A DNA stretch of 64,000 bases from positions 5,881,241 to 5,945,240 of the forward strand of contig OZ037768.1 in assembly GCA_964035545.1 (NCBI GenBank), read 5' to 3'. Of the stretch, positions 1-10,695 are shown in pieces. The position numbers were made by a program, and so were the translations under genes. A model generated the notes under the pieces. That model was not told where the DNA came from and searched no databases. It saw only the letters and a list, made by a program, of their open reading frames with translations. This DNA is from Bugula neritina (Eukaryota > Bryozoa > Gymnolaemata > Cheilostomatida > Bugulidae). Numbering within the stretch: position 1 is the first letter of the stretch; every line of letters begins with the position of its first letter.

Positions 1-200
1 TGTGGCCCACCACAAGTAACTAAAGTAGTTAAGCACTGGACATTGCTATTCGGCAAAAAGTTCATTATAAACTGATTATCTTTTATATCAAATAAATTGC
101 AAAAGAAAAAAGAAAGATATTAGGACAAAGTTTTCTTGAGTAGCCATATGGCTTTTGGTAACAAGAGTGTGACAAAGAAAACCAAGAAGTCATGTAAAGC

Positions 201-352
201 CTATGCTAGTTCTACAGTATTGTGACCTTACATCAAAACATGCTCTATGCTAGTTCTACAGTACTTGTCACCTTACATCAAAACATACTCTATGCTAGTT
301 CTACAGTACTGTGACCTCACATCATAACATACTCTACGTTAGTTCTACAGTA
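201..352. repeat. 44-bp tandem repeat, about 3.4 copies
   Basis: Units start near 201, 245, 290 and 334 with the core CTATGCTAGTTCTACAGTA, spaced 44-45 bp apart and differing by a few substitutions. The array sits in the intron directly after the exon at 365-451 of the minus-strand gene, about 12 bp from its donor. Confidence 0.85.
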
Positions 353-364
353 TAATAGTCTCAC

Positions 365-3135
365 CTGATGATGTCGCCTGCTGAGTGAGTCAATCTGTTC
401 TAAGATATAATTATCTTCTAGAGAATTACTGGCCGGCTCAAATTCTATTCCCTGTAAAGAAAAGACACTGTAAATAGAAAATCTAGCACAAGATTTACAG
501 CCTGGGAAAGATAACTTCAGTCATCTGATTCCTTAATGTTCTGTCACCTTCTGCATTATCAGACTTCCTTTGATGAAGGTCTGATGAGTCAGAGAAAATT
601 AGGTCTTGAATGATTCGATTTTTAGTGCATGCATCTCCCTAACATTATATGTAAATGATAATAATCACTTTAGAACGAATGGTATTGCCATGTAATAAAA
701 ATTGCAAGAACAACTAGGCTAATCAAATTGGTGAAATAAAAAGCAAATTCAAGAATGGGTATGCTACTTCTGCTACTTCTGAACAAAGGTATTTCAACAT
801 TTTATCTACTTTTTGCAAACTTGAAATAATTTTGGTTTTATATGTTTTAAAAGAACATGATTTTTGGCATTTTAAGTATAACAAAAACTTACTGATTCAT
901 CTTCATGGCCGCCATACAGGAAGTGGTGCATCTGACAAAGTGTTGTTATCAAATTAGTTATTTCAGTAACGTCATCGTTGGAATTACTAGCTTCAACTTG
1001 TAGCTTTTTCAATAACTCTATTTGAGTTGCATCAAACAGCTATAAAATATTACTATATGAGTTTATGCAACAACCAGAGTAAATTTAAACAAGCAAGTCG
1101 TAACTACATTTCTCCAAAAATTCACAAAACAACTCGCTAAAACAGATGTCAATGATAACATAAAACTAACCATTCGCTTTTCCGCCATCTCAGCAATAAA
1201 GTCATCACCTTGCCGGATATCTTCATCCGTAAGTAACAAGTTGTTTGGTGGTGGCCAAGTCATTTCTCTTAAGCTGTAGTCTAGTTCCAAACCACCTCCA
1301 GCCTGCCAATCTGTTTCTGTAGAACAAATTCATTAATAATAGCTAATATATAAAGTTGAGCAGTTATAACAGCTACTAATTAACACAGCTGTGTTAAATC
1401 TTGTGTAACAAAACTCTTTACCTGTAAGAAATTGCTGCCTTATTGATGAGCAAAACTAAATTTACAAACTTTTGACAGACATTTGAAATCTTGAATATAA
1501 AGGATGATCAACTGACATAAATGGAAACCTTAACCATGGCTGGATTGATTTGGCTTAAACTTACTGACACTGAGTGAATCAGTCAGAAGTAAAAAATAAA
1601 CATATTCAGGGCAAGTAAAACCTCTGTGGATTTTCAAGGTTTTGAACTACACTCACAAGTACATGACTTTCAAAATTAGGGAGGTGGGTTTGGTGAACGC
1701 AGTGAGCTGCTCCTAAAGTACTAAAGTTTACACAGATTCTACAGTGACATGCAAATTATAAAATACTTACTAATAATCACTAGCATTGGGCTGATATCAG
1801 CATTAAAAGAAAAATGTCAACCAGAACTTAAGAGAATAAAAATGTAAACTGACTAAAACAAAACATCTGAAGAAAATAAGCTGTGGCTTAATGTACTACA
1901 GAGTAGAAGCTTCCCATGATGTTATATTCTTCTTCAGTGAGGAAGAAAGCTGTATACAGATATTATGATGAATGAAAAAACAATAAAGACAATGGAAGCT
2001 GCAGTGAGAGAATGGTAAACAGCACGTAAGTTCAAACTAAGATAAACTTGAACTTTGCATTTGCTGATGTTAGCCAGTGTACATGCACACCCTGCAGCTA
2101 CTTTACACTTTACAGCCAAAAATGAGAAGTTAAGACAGAGGGATTTCTTCTTTAATTATGGAATACAGCAACAATAACAGCAGCCATTCTTTGTACAGTC
2201 TGCAAATTTTCCGAAAAAGATTCAGTCACAAGTGACTCATATAGTCATGTCTAAACTGTTACTGGCTGACTAAATTCTACAGTGTTGGTGATGCAGACTT
2301 TTTGTTCTGGAATCTACTTTTACATATTTTAATTTTCTAAATGTCTTTATTTTTCATTTTTTTGAATGTAAGAAACCGATTTATAGATGCTTATAAAAGT
2401 TAATTGATATTATTTCCTATTTATATAAAATATGACTATGGGCAAATACGGACCTTAATACTTTTTCCTGAGAGCCTTATTTCAACAGTATAATAAAAAA
2501 GAATGCTGTATTGTAATGAAATGGAGCTTAAAGTGGCATATATAGGCTTACTACATTTGATAAAAACAATACGAATGAAAGCATGTTTGGCTGAATTATG
2601 TTTCAACATACTTATAATACCAACTAGTACACAGTAAAAAATACATGGTGATTCTGTGACCAGATCTAATAGAAATAGAAATCAGTCTTTTATTTTATAA
2701 AAATAAAAAAAGAGGTGCGATGATATATACTCTAGAGTCTAGAACCTAGGCTAAAGTAAAAATGCAATGCTGAAAAAAGAAATAAAATTAAGGGCGCGCA
2801 CACAGAAATAGTTACTGACCTGTAATGTTATTGCCACCAGCTGGAATAGAAGCACCACGAGACTGGATTGATGGAGGTGGTGATTCATTTCTGTCAGAAG
2901 GCAGTTGAGGGTATAAGCCTGGCACATAGTGCTGTGGCATATTTCCTTGATGAAAATTATAATTGGGCATTTGTGGTTGATAAACCTGTGGTGGCTGCAC
3001 ATGAGAACCCACTTGAGGTGCGTAGTAATATGTCGGAGGTGGTGGTCTTTGCCTGGTTTGTTGTGATTCAATCACAGCAGGCTGCTGTCTACCAATAGCA
3101 GGAGTAGCTGTAGGTTGGCTAGCCCCACTTCCCAT
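365..3135 (-). CDS. Unrecognised protein with myristoylation-type N-terminus and Pro/Gln/Tyr-rich region (partial, continues past left edge)
   Basis: Four coding exons join in frame: 2820-3135, 1171-1316, 893-1039 and 365-451, each with GT-AG borders; the last ends with a donor at 364, so the 3' end lies outside the window. The start ATG (3135) follows an acceptor at about 3140. A candidate 5' UTR exon ends at 3647 with a good donor (GTGAGT). The protein begins MGSGAS, with Gly2 and Ser6 as in N-myristoylation sites. About 100 residues rich in Pro, Gln and Tyr follow, including a PPPPTYYY stretch. Next comes an acidic segment (LLLTDEDIRQGDDFIAEM), then a probable amphipathic helix region (TQIELLKKLQVEA). 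I do not recognise the family. The composition suggests a membrane-tethered adaptor, but that is inference. The exon chain is well supported; the function is unknown. Confidence 0.7.
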
Positions 3136-6007
3136 CTTACTACAAAAACATGTACTCTGCATCAAGCACTTAAATTCAGAGCTTGAAAATGTTTTTATGT
3201 AGAAATTTATCTTTGCACCTTTTAGTATAAAAATACGCTTATTAGAATTATATTTTTTAATATAAAGTGCCGTATTATATGAAAGTGAAAACAAAAACTT
3301 GTCTACACTGTAACTAAAAACGAAACCCGTCAGTGCTATACAACATTTATTAATGTAAACTAAAGCACTGCTTTGGTGGCAGGTTTAATCAATTAGTATA
3401 CTGATAAAATATAATAACAATATCCAATGATAAATTTAATAAGTAAAACCCATGCTAGAAGCTTTGTGTTTGTTTAAAATATTTTACATTAAGACTAGTG
3501 AAAAATATCACTAAAAGTGAGACAATATGTTGAAACTAACAAAACTGTTTTTCACCTTTGATCAACACTGTGGTTATTTTCAAAGTAAAAACTGTCAACA
3601 AATGGTACATCAGAATTTGATAGTTTGTATTTGGTTACTAACTCACCCAGTAATTGCCTATCGTAGTCCTTGGTACAGCCGAGAGTCGGTGTATTATTAA
3701 GTGCTGCTCAGCTGGGTTGCAATATTAGCTCCTGCTTCTATCTTGATCTGTGGAAAAAGTAAAACGCTCGGTTTAGGGTATTCACCTGGTGGTGCTTCAC
3801 ATTTGGCTTCTAGGCTGAACACTCACTATTACACCCTAACGATTTCTTAGTTTATGTATTTACTTATTCTCTTTAACTTTAACTTGGTGCATTATTTTAT
3901 TTATTTTGCTTATTGTATGCATACATACTCTCTTGTATACGCATCATATTATTTATAATCATCATACAGGCCACATCTACACTATACTCTATATTACTGT
4001 AGCCCATTTGACTTAATTAAGTTATAGTTATGTTTTCTCTTTCGGACATGAGAAACACGTGCTAATTATTAGATTCAAAACTATGATATAAAACAGATAT
4101 TAAAAAATAAACTGATTTGATTTAATCAATGATTTTACTTGCCCTATGTGTAATTTAGTTCAAATAAAAGTTATAGTTGTAGTTTGTACTATATAATTTA
4201 TACTTCATTAAATATTTACACCTAATTTTTCAAGTTAAATCATTTTGGAATTATAATTATTGTACAATAATAGTCACCATCATTTATATTTAAAGCTTCT
4301 CATCTCAACATAATAAACAAGAACATGCTACAAAAAATATTAAAGTATTAATATCCTTTCACCATCAGTATCACAACAAATATCAAATATGAAATATGAC
4401 AATTCATCATTTTTATGGCCTACAAGTATAATAATTATATTGGATATAATATTGGTAATCATATTCAATATTATAAGTTTAATGATAGACATAGTCATTG
4501 ACTTTGAGTTTGACCTTGAGACTTGAGTAATCAGCAATGACATTTTGTTTTTGATTTCGTAATGAGTAGGTAATCAGTAATGGCGGTTAATGTTATGGTT
4601 ATACTTAAAGTTATCCTTAGTCTTATCACTTATATTTATAAATTATGCTTTAATCTTATAGTTATTATAGATATATTTATAATAATATATTAATAATAAT
4701 ATTAATATTAATAATAATATTAATTGATAATTATATTCTATCTCAAATAATCATAATCATAATGGTAAACAATAAAAAAAATCAAATTGCAACTCTTACT
4801 CTAATAGTAATAGATATACTAAAGAACGCTGGTAATTCTGTATAAATATAGCAGTTCGTGTAAATTATTATGACTATTAGTATTACAATTAGTATTAGAG
4901 AGCCACACCATAATCATAATGATCATCATGATCATTAAACCTGTGACCAGTGTCTTCAATTGTTTTGACTTTGCTTAGCAAAGCTAACATCTGCTCTTTG
5001 CACGAAAGAAGGGGAAGTCCAAAACAAAAACGTTTAGAGCGCCGGTTAGAGAATGAATCAGAAACTGTGCTATAAAATCCAGGTTGTTTGTTTCCTCTTT
5101 TTACTAAAGAGTAATAATTAGATCAATCGTATTGAAATTAATGTTGCTACTAAGAAATTGGCAAGTTACCATTAATATTAGTATAACTATAAGTATTACT
5201 ATACTAATATTACTACTACTACTAGTATTAGACACCAGTAATGGTATCACATTAACTCATTTATTGTTAATAACTCTAACTATAAGTCTAACAATGATGA
5301 TTTTATCATAATCATAATGATGATGATTTAAATTAATCTTACTATTACTCTTGGCTACTCTTAGTCTTAGTCTTATGTTCAGTCTACTCCTTGCAGTTGA
5401 GTTAAAGTTATACTTATTGTTAAACTTAATCTTGAAGTGAATGTTAAACTTTATGTTATACTTATACTTAATCTTATTGTTAAACTAAACTAATGACTAA
5501 ACTAAAAGTAAAAGTTATTCTCTGTTACTTATATTATTATAACTTATATTGATGTTCATATACTTATACTTATAGTTATAATCACACTAAATCTAACAGT
5601 AACTGACTCAGTAACTTTTCCTTTTGCTATTTTACTTTTAGTTTTACTTTTAGTTTTGCAGTAACTGTAACTGTAAGTGAGTAAAGCTTTTTTGTCTTAC
5701 AGTTAGGCTTAGTGTTGGTGTTACTCTAAGTCATATTGATGTTGAATTTAATGGTAGTAGTCAGTTGAAACTGCATATAAGAAAATCTCGAACTAACTTT
5801 TAGTATATTATATTATTATAATTATTATATATATTTACTGAGACTCACCAGTTTTAACTGGCATTAAAAGCCTGTAAGCCAATTGAAGAATTAAATTAAT
5901 TTAGGATCTTATTTTCTTCAACTTTAACTTCTGACTTTTGTTGTTTGAATCATGGTTTGACTTAACATGACTTCAATTCAATTCTGAATAATTAAATTGT
6001 AGCTGAA
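3136..6007. other. Head-to-head intergenic region with degenerate hexamer-periodic DNA
   Basis: This region separates the minus-strand gene at 365-3135 from RIC3 on the plus strand. The side near 3640-3760 probably holds a 5' UTR exon of the minus-strand gene. From about 4260 to 5800 the sequence is low complexity: strings of CTTAGT, GTTATA, CTTACT and similar six-base words keep a rough 6-bp period. No coding potential is seen. RIC3 may have a 5' UTR exon border at the TTGTAG just before its ATG. Confidence 0.6.
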
Positions 6008-8374
6008 ATGGACAATCAGAAAATAAAGTCTAAGGCAAGAAGACGAAGTCTCTCAACAAAACAGCATGTCAACACCAGTAGTGAAGCAGAGTATACTGGT
6101 ATTACAACGCAGCAAGCGCTGATTTATTTCGCAATAATTTTAGCTTGTTTTGTGGTTGTTTATCCTAAAATGATTCATCCTATGCTTAAGTATGCATTAG
6201 GATTCCGAGAACCTCCTCCTACCGAATCTAAGAAATCAGGTTAGTTTTTCTTTGCAACTGATGAATGAGATACTGTGACATTAATAAAGTTAGTTTAATA
6301 CAAGTGGAATATGTTTGAGAATACATGATTCAAGTTTATAAAGTTTTTTTGCTAGGAGTATTGTGGTGGTTTCTGATTCTAGTGTTTGCTGTGAAGAAAA
6401 ACTTGCTTATTTTATAAAAAGTAATAATTTGGAGCTATAGCAACATTGCCGTATTTGAAATACTTTCAGGCTTCTAAAATAGAACTTGGTTGTACCTGTT
6501 AGTGATCCTGTCTTTATAACATTCTGAGTTATTCTTGAAATTTTAAGTAAATTGTTTTTGAAAGTTTTTGTAACACTACCTCTGCTATAAAGCTATAAAT
6601 AAATAGTAAATAATACTTAGACTTTTTTATTGGTAAACTCTGATTTGTCATCTTTTTAAGATTTACCTCCCCAAATATTAAATCGCGGAAAGCCCCCACC
6701 TGGGGTTGGTCCTGGGATGCGTTCTCAGCCCTATGGGAGAAGTGAGGGTGTGAATACTGAGACATCTAAGGGCGGTAGTGGTGGTGGTGGTGTTATGGCT
6801 ATGGTTTTACCCTTGTATGCAGGAGGCATATTTATTTACCTCATTTACACAGGGACAAAGGTTGGACATGAAAATTATTATTTGGAATTAAATAGAAAAT
6901 TGAGTAATTTTGGAACATTTTTTTTTTCTAGAAATCAACTGTTTGTATTGCAATACATTAAACACATGAAAAATACCACTGCATTTTTTAGCCTATAATG
7001 GAATTTCAAAATCAAATGTCGAGAAGTTTTCAGCCTAATATAATTTTTACTAGAACTCTGTAGCAAATGTTTATAGGCATATAAGAACCATGGAACAAAA
7101 AAGGTGACTAAAGATCCACACGAAGAGGTTTACAATCTGATAACGGAGAGGCTGGCCCATCTGGATCTGGAGAGAATCTTATCTGGTGAAGACAATGATG
7201 GTGCTGCTGAAATTAACAAACTCGGTGTGTGTGCTTGAACTGTCACTTGTTTTATCACAACACAAGTGGTATTTCTGAGAACATATTAAATCTCTCGGGA
7301 GAATATTGTAACTCTTCCTTAGATAGCAGTTATTAGATGTATGGTTTTAAAAATTATTTTGAAGTAATTATAATGTTCAGCATTGATCGAATTTATGGGT
7401 GAAACATTCCTGTCATACTAGGCACGTAAAATTTCAATTTGTTAATTTGTAGCTGGGATGCTAAGGGATAAGTATAACGGGGAGGGCAGGAGGGAGGACT
7501 GGTATGATGATTTTGAAGATGAGGTAGAAGTGACCGAGGCAGCGTCTGACGATGCTGCCAATACTCCAACTTCACCTGATCCTGTTACTAAACCCAGTTT
7601 GATCGCAGAAGTTAATCATAAAGATGACACGGATGAACTTCTTAGAAAGTGTGAAAATCATGAACACAGTGAGTGGTCATTTGACTCATTTAGCCTTAGA
7701 AACCTAACTTCAACTGCTTTACTAGTGTTTGGACAGCATGCTTTGTGATCACTTTGAATAATTTAATGATTGCCGATAAACTTAAACTAGAAGAATATAT
7801 GCTGAGTGCATAAATGTTTCGAATTTTGTTTACACTCTTTCATTTCCTCAGTGTTTGGTAATATGTATTTAGTAAAGTGACATTAGCTTAATTAAAATAA
7901 GTTGATAATTCTTCCAGCATCTTCATTTGTGTGATATATTCAACAGGAGTTTATTTCAACTTTTCAGTGACGCCTGAAGAAATGGTTCGTTTACAAAAAC
8001 GTCTTCTCGAAGTTGAAAGTAAAATGAACAAACTAGTGTCTGCTATTCAAACCGTACAGACCAAAGTATCTGATGTTGCTGAGGAAGTCATCGATGAAAT
8101 ATCCTCTCAAGAAAATGAGCACCACAGTTTAACCAATCACAATCACTTTGACATTACGTCTGCTGCACAACAAGCTGGAATAGCCGACGATATGGCTGAT
8201 GAAATGTCCGCCGAGGCCCAAAGTCTCAGTTCCTCCAATGGCGCTGTTGAGGAATTAGATGGCGAAGATATTAGCGGAGAGACAGACAGCAGTGATGGAG
8301 AGCTGTCTACTGGGTTTGATGATGTTGAAGGGGTTCGAAGGAGGCAGTTTCCTATTTCTCCTAATGAGTGCTAG
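6008..8374 (+). CDS. ric3: RIC3-like acetylcholine receptor chaperone
   Basis: Five exons join cleanly: 6008-6239, 6661-6860, 7077-7224, 7453-7668 and 7968-8374, giving 400 aa. The architecture is that of RIC3, an ER membrane chaperone for folding and assembly of nicotinic acetylcholine (and 5-HT3) receptors. A first membrane segment lies at about residues 36-53, followed by the conserved HPML. A Pro/Gly-rich spacer (GKPPPGVGPGMR) leads to a second hydrophobic segment at about 121-141 (MVLPLYAGGIFIYLIY). Charged sequence and a predicted coiled coil at about 267-306 (EEMVRLQKRLLEVESKMNK) follow, and the tail is acidic. The first ATG is chosen because it precedes the first membrane segment; an acceptor-like TTGTAG lies just upstream. 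A polyadenylation signal candidate is at 9016-9021. Recognition rests on the two-membrane-segment plus coiled-coil layout and local motifs. Confidence 0.9.
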
Positions 8375-9273
8375 GTTGTGTTCACATTGCATTCGACTTA
8401 GTTTCACATTATTCAACTCACTTAATGAATGCTGACGATTACGTTGTGTTTTTGCCTGGTCTACAGTGTAATAGTATATAGTAGCTGTATAACAGTGATA
8501 TTCATGTAATGACTTATCCGTGATATCATGTAATATATACATATATATTTGTTATTCATATATATACAAACTTACAATGCAGTGCGCTTTTTCAATTTTG
8601 AAAATTATTATTCTGATCTGATAGCCTTGCATATTTGTTGTATCTCTAGTTATGATGTATTGTTGAATAGTATTTATTGTTGGGTATTGTAGATGTGTTT
8701 TTTATTTTTGAATATTTTTATTTGATGTTGAATCTGCAGTGGATGTGTGTGAAAGAGAAATGTCAAAAACAAAAGCTTAGTTAGACATTCAATTAGGGTT
8801 AAGTTGAAAAGTATAAAAAATTTAGTGTTGGGCTTTACTTTCCTGCATTTTGTGTCTTTTCAACATTATTTTGTAAAATTCTATAAATGCGTTAGTTTTT
8901 AGTGTGTAAATAATTTGTGAACCGTCTATAACTTTTTGTGTGATTTTATCTATTTTTATTATGCCATAGGTGTTGTTGCATAATTATTTATTGCATTTTT
9001 TCTTTAGTGCAAGCAAATAAAAAATGCAACATTATATAGCCTAATTATGGGTTGGATAGGCTGTGTAAGTCGATAATTAGTGATCAATATAATATATTAT
9101 CATATTTAAGGGTTAATAAAAGTTCATAATTCAAAATAATTACTCATTGAAAACACATTACTAATAGAAGCCACTGTGCATTTTTTGACAATTTTATGAA
9201 CTTTACATGATCAAGTTGAGTTGGTAAATGCGTATTGATGTAATTCGAGTGTTAGGGAAGAGGTGCTAACGCA
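8375..9273 (+). other. Probable RIC3 3' UTR and spacer before tRNA
   Basis: AT-rich, non-coding sequence after the RIC3 stop. AATAAA at 9016-9021 is the best polyadenylation signal candidate and would give a 3' UTR of roughly 650 nt. Nothing else is recognisable before the tRNA gene. Confidence 0.5.
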
Positions 9274-9358
9274 GCTCCAGTGGCGCAATCGGTTAGCGCG
9301 CCGTACTTATATACAGTATGAGATGCGGAGGCTGTGAGTTCGAGCCTCACCTGGAGCA
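9274..9358 (+). tRNA. tRNA-Ile (anticodon UAU) with a short intron
   Basis: The acceptor stem GCTCCAG (9274-9280) pairs with CTGGAGC (9351-9357), followed by discriminator A at 9358. The D-arm reads GCGCAATCGGTTAGCGC. The anticodon stem CCGTA (9301-9305) pairs with TGCGG (9324-9328). The loop holds TAT at 9308-9310, so the anticodon is UAU, reading AUA. An apparent 11-nt intron (9312-9322) follows position 37, the canonical intron site; introns are usual in animal tRNA-Ile-UAU genes. The T-arm GTGAGTTCGAGCCTCAC is intact and contains the B box. A T7 tract follows. Confidence 0.95.
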
Positions 9359-9361
9359 CGC

Positions 9362-9368
9362 TTTTTTT
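9362..9368 (+). terminator. RNA polymerase III terminator
   Basis: A run of seven T, four bases after the tRNA 3' end, is the standard Pol III stop signal. Confidence 0.85.
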
Positions 9369-9806
9369 GTAAAAAAAATCCTAATCCTATATAATATTAC
9401 GAGCATATAAAATGTAAATATTATAATATATATTGTGCAGCAGCTGTAAACCGCTTTGAAACACAAAAACTCAGTGGAAAGAACATTCTATAATGTTTAA
9501 AAACACACCAAATAGCTTATAACAAGAATGAATGACCATACCTACTGGATAATTGTGACTAAATATTTTATCTGATTTGTGAAGCTGCTGCAACTACTGA
9601 AAAGAATTATCATTTAAAAATATATTATTATTATATATAAAAAAAGAATATAGGCCTAACAAAAATGCATTTCAAAACACAAGTTATGAAATACAGCATC
9701 ATAATTGTCCTAAAAGTCCAAATATGTAGAGTACAATTATTACTAAAATTCTTAGATGACAACATAATAATATTATATTAACTATGACAGATAGCAAAGA
9801 TCTGCA

Positions 9807-9833
9807 GACACACACACACACACACACACACAC
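9807..9833. repeat. (CA)n microsatellite
   Basis: About 13 uninterrupted CA units. Confidence 0.95.
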
Positions 9834-10695
9834 ATCAGAAATGGTCTTCTTGAATTGGAGTTCTAAAGGCTTGTCTTTTTCTGAATATTGACCAATTGTA
9901 ACACACTGTACTGAGTAGCACTTACAACAGTTAGACACATGCATGTCGTCACTCAAACCATAGCTTTGATGTTCAGATCATCCAAGCTTTTGGAATAATC
10001 TAAGGATGCAGAATTATAAGCCACAGGGCGGAATTGCACTCTTCTATGAAGTCTAAAATTTGTATCATGGCAAATAATGCAAAATCCAAATCTTGCTGAT
10101 TGCTATTGATAAATTCTGTCCATCAATTTATCTAGATTCTAGAAATCCCTTACCAATGTATGAAATACCTAAATTTCTAAAGCTTCAAACTTTATTAAAA
10201 GCTTAATTTAATAAAGGGTATTGATATGTATTTGCAAATAATGCACCACATGCAGCTTTTTTACCAACAATTTCAACTAGAATTTATTTCAGATAGTTCA
10301 GTAGAAAAAATTCCCACTAACAATCTGTTGTATAATAAATTAATTATAAAATCTACATATAGTGTATTTACTACACACTCAACTTGGTTGAAATGATACT
10401 TGATAATTGAACTATTTATGAATAAAAGATACAGTGGCAAAAAGCGAATATATCATATATAAATATCATATTATAGAGATATTGCACTTCCAGAGAATTC
10501 ATAATGGGAAAGACTTGCATTAAGCATTCGACAAAATAAAACTATGTTTCTGAGACTAGTGAATGTTTGTTCAAAAAAAGAAAGAAAATATGATTAATAG
10601 AGAAAAGCTATTTTACACAACCATAAAACAACTGCATATTAGAATAAAATGTTTGCACGATTTGTGACTGGCTTTGTGACTGACGGAGCTAGGAG

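Larger units (their letters stand above)
9359..10695. other. AT-rich spacer / probable 3' UTR of the TRPM gene
   Basis: No coding potential is visible. It contains a (CA)n microsatellite at about 9807-9833. TTTATT motifs near 10190-10200 would read AATAAA on the minus strand and could end the TRPM transcript. Confidence 0.45.
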
